The notes below the pieces were generated by a model, which made no database searches, had not been told where the DNA came from, and saw nothing but the letters and a program-made list of their open reading frames with translations. A program made the position numbers and the translations under genes. From positions 248,001 to 312,000 of the forward strand of contig NZ_BMWE01000009.1 of assembly GCF_014651075.1 (NCBI RefSeq): a stretch of 64,000 nucleotides of DNA, read 5' to 3'. Shown here piece by piece: positions 8,989 to 16,909 of this stretch. Position 1 is the first letter of the stretch; the number at the start of each line of letters is the position of its first letter. Source of the DNA: Streptomyces djakartensis. GTDB taxonomy: Bacteria > Actinomycetota > Actinomycetes > Streptomycetales > Streptomycetaceae.

Positions 8989-9048
8989 GCATCCTTTGTC
9001 GGCGCCGTCTCCAACTCCCTTGAGGTCTTTGGTGAAAAGCACACGAAA

Positions 9049-9064
9049 GGGTGATCGCTCACCC
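9049..9064. promoter_or_regulatory. palindrome upstream of whiH, candidate operator
   Basis: GGGTGA-N4-TCACCC is a perfect 6+6 palindrome between the putative whiH -10 element and its start codon. GntR/FadR regulators bind short palindromes and often control their own gene. It is inferred to be a WhiH site. Confidence 0.4.
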
Positions 9065-9080
9065 CGTCGCAATTGACGCC

Positions 9081-9088
9081 TTATCGGA
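9081..9088 (-). promoter_or_regulatory. candidate sigma-WhiG -10 element for whiH
   Basis: The minus strand reads TCCGATAA, one mismatch from the sigma-WhiG -10 consensus GCCGATAA. No clear TAAA -35 box is found 15 bases upstream. whiH of S. coelicolor is known to depend on sigma-WhiG, which makes the match worth noting despite the weak -35. Confidence 0.35.
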
Positions 9089-9149
9089 AAGAAATGGGCG
9101 TTCTGCGGGGAGTTGTGGGCATGGCCGGACGAAGCGTTACGGACAGTCG

Positions 9150-11576
9150 TCACCGGAACCGGCTGCGCAGGGTGGTGAGCAGATACGCGCTGAGCAGGGC
9201 GGTCAGCGACAACGCCAGTCCTCCACCGACAGGTTGCGAGATCACCCCGAACGCGGCCTCCAGATAGCGCTCCCCCCCGAAGGGCCACCGCGGCAGCAGG
9301 GCCTCTCGCAGCCGCACGGGGAGTCCCGCCGCGGTTCGCACGGACGCCCCCGCCAGAACCTCGTGCACCACGGGTACGACGAGGAGCGGCACGGCGGCCA
9401 CGGCGGCGAGTCCGGCCGTCGTGGACCTGAAGACGCCTGCGGCCAGCACACCGGCCCATGCGCAGCCCACCACGAGCCCGACCCAGCTCGTACTCTGCGC
9501 GAGCCAGTCCGCGGGCACCCGTGCGAGTTCCGGTCCGTAGACGAGGTAGAGCACTTCGGCGTCGCACCCGACGGTGAGAACGGCCAGCACCACCGCGGTG
9601 ACCGAGGCGACGAGCAGTTTGGCGGCCAGCAGCCCCAGCCGGCGGGGCACGGTGCCACGATCCGCCGCCAGGGCGGGGTGGCGGAACTCGTCGCCGAAGG
9701 CCAGCGCGCCGAGCAAGCCCGCGCCGAGCGCCGCGGGCGGCAGGGGCAGTTCCCGTGGCCATGCCGCGAGCAGGCGGGCCTGCGGGGTGTGCCCGATACG
9801 GGCGAGAGCGACGGCGGTCACAGCCGACACGAGGAGAACGACGGCCCCGGTGAGGAACCCGGTGCCGATGCCCGTGGCACGTCGGATCTCGTAGCGCAGG
9901 GGGCGCAGGGGGCTGGGGGCCGGGCGGACGGAGATGGGGGGCGGCAGAGCGGGCAGCGCGTCGAGCGTGCGAGGAGTGCGAGCCCGGCAGGACGGACGGG
10001 CCTTGCCGGGCTCGGCCGGTTGAGGAGAGGCGGCCGAGGCCGCCTGGGAAGCGGCAGTGGCGCCCCGCGGACGACCGGCAGCGGGGACGCACGGGCGCTC
10101 ATGCGGCGGGGCAGGGGGCCGCGCGCACCCGGCGGAGGGCGCCGGCTCAGGGGCGGGCCAAGTAGGTACGTGGGACGACGGTCCAGGCGAGTCGGACGCA
10201 GCGTCGCCGGACGCTCGGGCGGCCCGTTCAGGTACGTCGGTGAGCGGTTCAGGCGCGTCGATGGGCGGTTCAGACGCGTCAGCAGTCTGTGCAGGCGCGT
10301 CGGCGGTCGCGTCAGGCACGCCGGCGGTCTGTTCAAGCGCGTCGGTGGACGCTGCAAGTACGCCGGTGGGCGGTTCGGACGTATCAGCGGTGGGACGTCG
10401 TTCGGCCAGGGGGCCCGGGCCGGCGGTGGGCCGAGGTTCGGCGGCGCCTCCCACTGGTGCCGCCGTGGCCTCGGCGCACGCTTCGAGGGGTGCTTCCGGC
10501 ACTCCGTCCAAGAGCCGTGGCACGACGGTCTTCCGCTCCACGACGGCGCCCTGCGCCGGCTCGGCGTCGGCACACTCCCGGCTCTCGGTGACCTCTCGCC
10601 CCTCGCCGGCCTGATGCGACTCGACCGCCGCCTGCCCTGCCCCGGCACCTCGCCCGTCACGGCAGCCGTCAGGATCACCTTCCATGGCCGCTCCGGCGCC
10701 GGGTCCCATGTCTCCGACCTCGTCGGCGAGTTGGTGGACGACGACGCCGTGGCGAAACGCGATCTCGCCGACGTCCGCGCACGTACTGCCGTAGACGGAG
10801 AGGCGGTTGCCGCCCTCGTGTGCGACTTCCACGGAGCGCTGCGAGGTACGCGCATGCTTGGCCAGGAGGGCCGCCAGGCGGGCCGCGTGCGGGCTGCGCA
10901 CGGCGACCCGGGGGCGCAGGCGGGTCCGCGAGAACTCCGCGGCCTCCTGGTCGGCGACGACCCTGCCCTGCTCCAGGGTGACGACATGATCGGCGGTGCG
11001 CGCGGCCTCTTTTGGATCGGCCGTGGTGATCAGGACGGTGCCGCCCTTGGCGGCATGGGCGCGCAGCATGCCGTGCAGCCAGTTGCCGTCACGGGCGGAG
11101 AGGCCGTGAGCAGGGTTGTCGAGGACAAGCGCGTGCGGGTCGGCGAGGAGGGCGCAGGCCAGGCCGAGACGGCGGTCCATGCCGCGCGACAGGGCGCCCA
11201 GGCGTTCGTCGCGCAGACTCAAGAGCCCCACCGCCTCGAGAGCTTCGTCGGCGCGCCGCACGGACACCCCCGCCGCGGCGCACAGCATGCGGAGATGACC
11301 ACGCACCGTGCGGGCGGGGTGCCCCGGCACGTCGCCCAGCAGCACACCCACCTCGCGCGACGGATGGGCGATGCGATGCAGGGGGCGGCCCCGGAAGTAG
11401 GTGACGCCACGGCCCTGTTGCAGCTCGAGCATGAGTCTGAGAACCGTCGTCTTACCGGCGCCCGGTGCTCCGAGCAGCGTGGTGACGCGGCCCGCTCGCG
11501 CCTCGAAGGAGACGTCGTCAGCTGCGGGCGGAAGCTCCTTGCGGGGATTGCTGGTCAATCCGAAGGCCTGGATCAC
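9150..11576 (-). CDS. fused ABC transporter: divergent ATPase, repeat linker, membrane domain
   Basis: This is an 808-residue protein in three parts. Residues 1-230 form an ABC ATPase with Walker A GAPGAGKTT (36-44) and a signature-like LSRGMDRR. Walker B reads LVLDNP, so the catalytic Glu is Asn (154). The switch His is also missing: TTADP, Ala 186, where TTH is usual. Residues 230-555 are a low-complexity Ala/Pro/Asp-rich linker containing seven-residue tandem repeats. Residues 560-808 hold about six transmembrane helices like an ABC-2 permease. The fusion and the two substitutions suggest a regulatory or non-exporting role. The GTG at 11576 gives the natural N-terminus before IQAFGLTS, but no good SD is seen. 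The substrate is unknown. Confidence 0.72.
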   Translation of the reverse strand: MIQAFGLTSNPRKELPPAADDVSFEARAGRVTTLLGAPGAGKTTVLRLMLELQQGRGVTYFRGRPLHRIAHPSREVGVLLGDVPGHPARTVRGHLRMLCAAAGVSVRRADEALEAVGLLSLRDERLGALSRGMDRRLGLACALLADPHALVLDNPAHGLSARDGNWLHGMLRAHAAKGGTVLITTADPKEAARTADHVVTLEQGRVVADQEAAEFSRTRLRPRVAVRSPHAARLAALLAKHARTSQRSVEVAHEGGNRLSVYGSTCADVGEIAFRHGVVVHQLADEVGDMGPGAGAAMEGDPDGCRDGRGAGAGQAAVESHQAGEGREVTESRECADAEPAQGAVVERKTVVPRLLDGVPEAPLEACAEATAAPVGGAAEPRPTAGPGPLAERRPTADTSEPPTGVLAASTDALEQTAGVPDATADAPAQTADASEPPIDAPEPLTDVPERAARASGDAASDSPGPSSHVPTWPAPEPAPSAGCARPPAPPHERPCVPAAGRPRGATAASQAASAASPQPAEPGKARPSCRARTPRTLDALPALPPPISVRPAPSPLRPLRYEIRRATGIGTGFLTGAVVLLVSAVTAVALARIGHTPQARLLAAWPRELPLPPAALGAGLLGALAFGDEFRHPALAADRGTVPRRLGLLAAKLLVASVTAVVLAVLTVGCDAEVLYLVYGPELARVPADWLAQSTSWVGLVVGCAWAGVLAAGVFRSTTAGLAAVAAVPLLVVPVVHEVLAGASVRTAAGLPVRLREALLPRWPFGGERYLEAAFGVISQPVGGGLALSLTALLSAYLLTTLRSRFR
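10210..10390. repeat. 21-bp coding tandem repeats in the ABC-protein linker
   Basis: About eight and a half imperfect 21-bp units stand head to tail, each starting like ggcgcgtcg or gacgcgtca and ending in a ttca-like motif. On the minus strand they encode heptads such as SEPPIDA, PEPLTDV and PAQTADA. The unit length keeps frame, so copy number can vary without breaking the gene. Confidence 0.75.
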
Positions 11577-11686
11577 TCGCAGCAAGATAGCGCGGTATGT
11601 CCGGTTTTTCGGGCAGCGCAAGGCCTTCCGCGGCTGCGGCGATCTCCTTCACCATGTCCCGGGCGGTGACGTCCGAGGGCCCGGCA

Positions 11687-12445
11687 TCACACTTCGGGGC
11701 GCAGCATCGGAGGGTTGAGCAGGGTCGCGCCGCCGGCACGGAAGAGCTGAGCGGGGCGGCCGCCCTGGCGGGTGGTCGTCCCGCCGGTGGGCACGAGGAA
11801 GCCCGGTGTACCGGTGACCTTGCGGTGGAAGTTGCGAGGGTCCAGCGCCACACCCCACACCGCCTCGTAGACCCGGCGCAGTTCCCCCACGGTGAACTCG
11901 GGCGGGCAGAAGGCCGTGGCCAGCGACGAGTACTCGATCTTGGATCGAGCGCGTTCCACGCCGTCCGAAAGGATCTGCGCGTGGTCGAAGGCAAGTGGCG
12001 CGACCGGCTCCGCGTCGCGCCCGTACCCGCCCTGCTGCAGCAGTTCCTCGACCGGGGCCCACCGGGCGTTGCTGGCGTCGCCACCCGCCCTGGGTGCGGG
12101 CAGGTCGGGAGCGAGGGCGAGGTGGGCGACGCTGACGACCCGCATCCTCGGGTCCCGCTCGGGGTCGCCGTAGGTGGCGAGCTGCTCCAGGTGCGCGCCG
12201 TTGTCCTGGGCGGGCACGGACGGATCGTGGACGCGCAGTCCGGTCTCCTCGGCCAGCTCACGTGCAGCGGCCTGCGCCAGGTCCTCGTCAGCCCGCACGA
12301 AACCGCCGGGGAGCGCCCAACGCCCCTGGAACGGCGGTTCGCCCCTGCGCACCGCCAGCGCACACAGGGCGTGACGGCGTACGGTCAGCACGACCAGGTC
12401 CACGGTGACGGCGAAGGGCGGAAACGCTGACGGGTCGTAGGGCAT
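11687..12445 (-). CDS. Nudix domain plus winged-helix regulator (NrtR-like)
   Basis: This is a 252-residue protein. The complete 23-residue Nudix box (GX5EX7REUXEEXGU) occupies residues 48-70. A C-terminal winged-helix region follows, with EFTVGELRRVYEAVWG and NFHRKVTGTPGFL. This architecture is that of NrtR-type Nudix regulators, which bind ADP-ribose or related nucleotides and control NAD-related genes. No NAD gene is adjacent, and here the Nudix box looks catalytically complete, so it could also be a hydrolase. The start is ATG 12445 (MPYDPSAFPPF). No SD is obvious; a diad lies just upstream. An ATG 20 codons upstream is less likely because it would put the diad inside the coding region. 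Confidence 0.75.
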   Translation of the reverse strand: MPYDPSAFPPFAVTVDLVVLTVRRHALCALAVRRGEPPFQGRWALPGGFVRADEDLAQAAARELAEETGLRVHDPSVPAQDNGAHLEQLATYGDPERDPRMRVVSVAHLALAPDLPAPRAGGDASNARWAPVEELLQQGGYGRDAEPVAPLAFDHAQILSDGVERARSKIEYSSLATAFCPPEFTVGELRRVYEAVWGVALDPRNFHRKVTGTPGFLVPTGGTTTRQGGRPAQLFRAGGATLLNPPMLRPEV

Positions 12446-12455
12446 GCGGCGATCA

Positions 12456-12476
12456 TAGTCGTCTGCCTGACGATAA
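12456..12476. promoter_or_regulatory. imperfect diad ahead of the Nudix regulator
   Basis: TAGTCGTC-N5-GACGATAA is an imperfect inverted repeat (six of eight paired positions) 11 bp upstream of the ATG at 12445. NrtR-type proteins often bind such a diad in their own promoter. The assignment is from position and symmetry only. Confidence 0.35.
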
Positions 12477-12575
12477 ACCCTCCCTTCGCCTCGCGCATCG
12501 GCCATTGATCCACTTCGGTCGGCTGCGTACTCCACCCTCTGTTCCCCGTGGTCCGGCGATGGCGCCCGCGCCGGT

Positions 12576-14834
12576 TCATCCCCCCAGTTGGAGGCCATCG
12601 GCCGCCTCCTCGACCATGGCGAACCCGAGCCGGCTCACCCGCACGGAGAACGGTGATCCCGCCACCCGCAGACCGGTCAAGCCGATCTCGCCCAGGGGTG
12701 CGCTGCGCACGGGGCACAGGGTGACCGTTCCGGCCGGGGCGTCGGGGCGGATGCCCGCGAGTGTGGTCAGCAGCAGGATTCCGGCCGCCGCCGGTGCGGC
12801 GGCGGGGCGGCAGGCCGCCGGGTGCGGGAGGGGAGCACTCCCCTCCGTGCGCTGGTCCCCCGCGTACATCTCGGGCAGCCGGTAGGCGAAGGCCTCGGCC
12901 GCCCCGAGCAGGCCCCGCAGCAGCGAGCTCGCCTCCTTCTCGTAACCGGTGGCGGCCAGGCCCGCGACGGCGAGTGCCGTCTCCTGGGGACGTACCGCCC
13001 CGGCGCGGTGGCCGAACGGGTTGAATCCCGGTTCCTTCACACCCAGTCCGCGCAGGCCCCATCCCGAGTCCATGAGGGGGCTGCCCACCAGCCGGGCGAG
13101 CTTCTCGACCTGCGCCTTGTCGAGCAGACCGGGTGCCAGGGCGCCCCCGCCCAGCAGGCCGGTGTCGAGGAGGTGGACGGCGGCCGCGCCCAGATGAGGC
13201 ACGGCCGTGCCGTCCGGGGCTCGGGCCGCGGCGGGTCGGCCGCCCCCGCGGTCATCGACCCAGAAGTCCTTGCGGAACGCGGTCCGCAGGGTCTGTGCCC
13301 ACTGCCGGAGTGCCCCACCACCCGTACGGCCGCAGGCATCGAGCAGATCGGCGCCGAGCAGCGCGGCCCGGTGGGCGTGGGCCTGTATCTCGCACCGCAC
13401 CGGACCGTCCGGGTGCGGGTCGCGCAGGTACGTGTCGTCGCCCACGGTGGTGCGCAGCCAGGTCAGACAGCGCTCGGCTGCGGGCAGCAGCTCCTCCGTC
13501 TCCTGCTCGGTCAGGCCCCAGCGGCGGGCCTCGGCGAGCAGGGCGGGAAAGAGCAGCGTGGCCTCGGTGCCGGTGCATTGCGGCGGAAGGTGGGGCCCGG
13601 CGTCCCGTCTCGGGCCGGGAATCGTCCCGGACCGCGGTCCCGGGCCGTTGAGCTGCGTCCGGGCGAGGATCCGCAGCGTCCCCGCTGCCAGACCGGTTCC
13701 GAGTGGCAGGGCCATCCGAGCGGCCACCAGTGCGTCGGCGGGTGCCAGGGCGCAGCGCCAGGGTGCCCCGGCCGCGAGGTGGGTGTCGGCAGGGCTGGCG
13801 GAGTCACGCAGCAGGAGCGCCTGGAGGTCCTCGATGCTCGTCCGCAGGAGGCCGGAAACTCTGGGATCATCGCCCTCCGCGCGCGCGGCGGCGAGGGGGC
13901 TTGCCGCCGTGCGGCCCACGGCCCGGACGGGACCGGCACCGCCCGGCCGCACCCGCAGTTCGAGACTCGTGCTGCCGCCAGGTGGCAGGTCGAGTTCCCA
14001 CCGCAGCAGCCCGGCCGAGGCCAGGGCGTCCGAGGGAGGCGGTTCGGCCGTCACGGACGTGCAGCCGGTGGCACAGGACCAGCGCAAACCCGAGGCGTGG
14101 ACAGTGGCGGCGACTTCGGGCCCCGCGTTTCCCGAGGCGATCGACCCGAGGTCGGCCAGGTCCGTACCCAGGGACACTTCGACCGGCAGGCGCAGCGGGC
14201 GGGAGGCCGCGCTGTGCAGGGTGATCCGCTCCGTGCCGTCCGCGTAGCGGTTGCGTTCCACGACCACGTCGGGGTCCGGCCCGGCCTGTGGGGACGTACG
14301 GAGCGTGCCCACGAACCTGGCGTGGTCGGCCCCCGCCATCCGGGCCTGGACAGCGAGGGGCTCCCGTCCGGCCACGCGGATCCGGCACCGGGAGAGCACG
14401 CGTCGGCCGGCTCGGTAGAACCCCTCCAGTCCCCGGCCGGTCATCTGCCCCGTCTCCGTCGAGATGGCAAGGCCGGGGAGGGAGACGCAGATGATCATTC
14501 CGTGGGCGGGCGGCAGGTCTGCGGACCAGCGCGGTCCCGGGCTGGTGACGCCCCTGGGAGGAGCGGGGGACGCGGGCGCCGGGCCTGCGGTGGACGGGGC
14601 ACGGTCCCGGACAGTGGGGCTCCGGCCCTGCGCTGAGGCGTGTGCGCCAGGTGACGGCGGGCCGTAGCGCGAACGGGAGCCGGGGTTACCGGGTCGGCCC
14701 GCCCGACGGGCGGACGCGCGATCGAGGCCTGGCGGTGGGCACGAGTCCGGGACCGGGGGAGGCAGGGGCGCGACCGGTGAGCGGCGGTCGAGGGGAGGCG
14801 AGAGAGAGGTAGACGGCGGAGTCGGCTGATGCAT
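12576..14834 (-). CDS. glycogen-debranching-enzyme-like protein
   Basis: This is a 752-residue protein. The first 110 residues are a proline/serine-rich, probably disordered extension. The block LPGLAISTETGQMTGRGLEGFYRAGRRVLSRCRI is followed by a beta-rich domain like the N-terminal domain of glycogen debranching enzymes. The second half is helical, with several Trp- and Glu-containing motifs such as WGLRGLGVKEPGFNPFGH and RPQETALAVAGLA, like the (alpha/alpha)6 amylo-alpha-1,6-glucosidase domain. A role in hydrolysing or binding alpha-glucan branches is inferred from the family. The start is ATG 14834, with SD AGAGGAAG upstream. No signal peptide is seen. Catalytic acids cannot be assigned with confidence. 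Confidence 0.65.
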   Translation of the reverse strand: MHQPTPPSTSLSPPLDRRSPVAPLPPPVPDSCPPPGLDRASARRAGRPGNPGSRSRYGPPSPGAHASAQGRSPTVRDRAPSTAGPAPASPAPPRGVTSPGPRWSADLPPAHGMIICVSLPGLAISTETGQMTGRGLEGFYRAGRRVLSRCRIRVAGREPLAVQARMAGADHARFVGTLRTSPQAGPDPDVVVERNRYADGTERITLHSAASRPLRLPVEVSLGTDLADLGSIASGNAGPEVAATVHASGLRWSCATGCTSVTAEPPPSDALASAGLLRWELDLPPGGSTSLELRVRPGGAGPVRAVGRTAASPLAAARAEGDDPRVSGLLRTSIEDLQALLLRDSASPADTHLAAGAPWRCALAPADALVAARMALPLGTGLAAGTLRILARTQLNGPGPRSGTIPGPRRDAGPHLPPQCTGTEATLLFPALLAEARRWGLTEQETEELLPAAERCLTWLRTTVGDDTYLRDPHPDGPVRCEIQAHAHRAALLGADLLDACGRTGGGALRQWAQTLRTAFRKDFWVDDRGGGRPAAARAPDGTAVPHLGAAAVHLLDTGLLGGGALAPGLLDKAQVEKLARLVGSPLMDSGWGLRGLGVKEPGFNPFGHRAGAVRPQETALAVAGLAATGYEKEASSLLRGLLGAAEAFAYRLPEMYAGDQRTEGSAPLPHPAACRPAAAPAAAGILLLTTLAGIRPDAPAGTVTLCPVRSAPLGEIGLTGLRVAGSPFSVRVSRLGFAMVEEAADGLQLGG

Positions 14835-15028
14835 GGAGAGGCTTCCTCTGCGCTGAGTGCGCGTCGATCGGGTTCGGCGAGGGCGCCGCAGAGCCCGGGC
14901 GTGGCAGGGGCGGTGCGGCGTCACGGCCCGTCCAGCCGTTCCGCCACTCAGGTGAACGGCGTGGAGCTCTTCCGGGTCACGCCCGTACCTCGAGCGCCCC
15001 TCACACGTTGAAGCTCCCAGGCCGGCTC

Positions 15029-16768
15029 TCACTCGTCCCTCTCAGTGCTGTGGCCGGGCCGCACGACATCCCGGCCGGTGTCTGCGCACGGCATGGCCGC
15101 CTGCCGTGAGGCACGCGCCCCGGTGCCGGTTTCCGGGGTAGCGGCAGGTCGCGAGCCGCCCGGCGGCTTACGCCGAGGGGCCCGCCGCGTAGTCGGAACG
15201 CGGTCTCCCGCGCGGCTACGGCCCGGGGCCGCGCCGGCCGTGTCGACGGAGCGGGGACGGCGCCGACGACGTGGGGACACCACTGTGGTCGTGGGTTCGG
15301 TCACCGGCTGGTCACCGGTCATGGCCGTATCGGTCGCGGCGGCCTCGATGCCGAGCGGCCGAGCGGCTGCGTCCTCCGTCCGGCTCGTGGCGCCACACCT
15401 CCGAACGAGAGCGCCGTCCGCCTGGCCCAGGGGCCCATCCGCCAAGCCGACGGAGCGGTCCGCCGCCACGGCCGAGCCGTCTGCCCTGGCTTTCGAGCCG
15501 TCCGCCCGGCCTTCGCGCTCAGCCCGCAAGCAGCTGCGGATCGACTCCGGGTCGAGACCTTCGTTGCAGGCCTGGTGCAGAAGACGGGCGAAGAGATAGT
15601 CGGGGTCTGCGCCCAGCGCCATGGCGAGTGCTTCCCTGGCCTCCAGTTCGTCACCGGTGGACCATGCGACCCAGCCGGCGAGAGTGAGTGGTGCTGCGGC
15701 GTGCTCGCCGTAGGGGCCGACGCAACGGCGGGCCAGCGACCGCCAGAGGCGCAGCGCGCGCCCGGCCTCGTCCCCCTCCATCCACTGGGCCGCGCGGTCA
15801 CGGGTCTCGCGGTCCTGGAGGCCGAGAATCAACCGGGCTGCCTCGTCATGCCCGAGAAGCCCGTCGTCGCGGAGGTCCGCGAGGAGCGTGCCGGAGGCGG
15901 GCAGTGCCTGTGCGAAGCGGTCCAGGATCCGCGCGGCCAGTTCCAGCGTCTCGGCGGCCACCCCGGCGCGCCCCGATTCGTCCAGGATCCGGGGCACCAG
16001 CGCCAGGCTGGCGCTGTCCAGGGCGGCCTCCTGCTCGAGGGCGGCGGCGTTCTCCCACGGGAGCAGCCGGGCCCGGAGCTCCCGGAGGGTGCCGCGGACC
16101 TGGATTCCCGCGTAGGTGGCCGCGGCGGCCAGCACCGATGTGCCGGGCAGGCCCATGCTCGCTCCTTCGGACGGGCAGCATGCGGCGTTGTCGCAGCAGT
16201 ACGACCAGTAGCGGCCGTCGGAGATGCACAGGGCCTCGACCACCGTCACGTCCAGCGAACCGCACTCCACACGCAGCCTTTGCGCCAGGGGCTTGAGCCG
16301 CTCCATGACCTGCTGCCCCGTCTGGCCCCGCTCCGGTTCCTGGCACAGGAAGGCGACCATCGACTCGGGCCGGGCCCCTCGGCGCTCGCCGCCTCTCACC
16401 AGGCCGTTGGCCAGTTGCCGGGCCGCGGCCGGCCAGTCGTCCGCGTTCGCGGGGATGCCGAGCCGGGCCCGGCCGCCGAACCGCCCGCGCCCGTCCTGGT
16501 CGTGCAGCGCGACCAGGACGATGCTGTCCTCGGGCCGGTACCCGAGCAGATATGGCAGGGCGTCGGCCAGTTCGGCCGGAGTGCGCAGGGTTACCTGGTG
16601 GTCGCCGCCGTGGCCGTCGTACAGGGGGCCGGGAGCATGATGCCCGGCCCTGTCACCCGGGCCGCGCCCCTGCTGCTCCCGCCCACCGTCGTGCTGCTCG
16701 CCGGGCACCTCGGGCCCGGTGATGTCGCCGTTTTCGGGGGATCCGGTCGTTTCACCGTGGTTCGTCAT
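15029..16768 (-). CDS. DUF4192 family protein
   Basis: This is a 579-residue protein of actinobacterial family DUF4192, function unknown. The core (about 58-395) contains QVTLRTPAELADALPYLLG and PEDSIVLVALHD near its start, and further on a Cys-rich stretch YWSYCCDNAACCP. The last 170 residues are low complexity with repeated ADG(S) units and basic Arg/Pro blocks, probably disordered. It starts at ATG 16768 and is divergent from recQ, sharing a 141-bp intergenic region. It is not obviously in an operon with the downstream debranching-like gene, whose start lies about 195 bp past its stop. Confidence 0.75.
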   Translation of the reverse strand: MTNHGETTGSPENGDITGPEVPGEQHDGGREQQGRGPGDRAGHHAPGPLYDGHGGDHQVTLRTPAELADALPYLLGYRPEDSIVLVALHDQDGRGRFGGRARLGIPANADDWPAAARQLANGLVRGGERRGARPESMVAFLCQEPERGQTGQQVMERLKPLAQRLRVECGSLDVTVVEALCISDGRYWSYCCDNAACCPSEGASMGLPGTSVLAAAATYAGIQVRGTLRELRARLLPWENAAALEQEAALDSASLALVPRILDESGRAGVAAETLELAARILDRFAQALPASGTLLADLRDDGLLGHDEAARLILGLQDRETRDRAAQWMEGDEAGRALRLWRSLARRCVGPYGEHAAAPLTLAGWVAWSTGDELEAREALAMALGADPDYLFARLLHQACNEGLDPESIRSCLRAEREGRADGSKARADGSAVAADRSVGLADGPLGQADGALVRRCGATSRTEDAAARPLGIEAAATDTAMTGDQPVTEPTTTVVSPRRRRRPRSVDTAGAAPGRSRAGDRVPTTRRAPRRKPPGGSRPAATPETGTGARASRQAAMPCADTGRDVVRPGHSTERDE

Positions 16769-16909
16769 GCGAAGACGATCTCGCGGAATGCAGATCTCCG
16801 CTTGAGCCTGTGGATAAGTCTGATCAGGGACACATCACTCGGAAGCGGTCCGGGTCCGCCCTCCCGGTGCACCGCTCGCACTGTCAGTGCCGTCCTGTTG
16901 TATGGACGC

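Noticed and set aside
8989..10092. Open frame extending whiH upstream
   Set aside because: Overlaps the oppositely framed ABC-fusion gene on the same strand, with Arg/Pro-rich nonsense composition. WhiH homology starts at about 8988.
10210..10390. CRISPR-like array
   Set aside because: The 21-bp units are contiguous without spacers, diverge from each other, and lie in frame inside a coding sequence.
15575..16909. Open frame extending recQ upstream by 445 codons
   Set aside because: This part lies antisense to the DUF4192 gene and lacks codon bias. RecQ similarity begins at the ATG at 16910.
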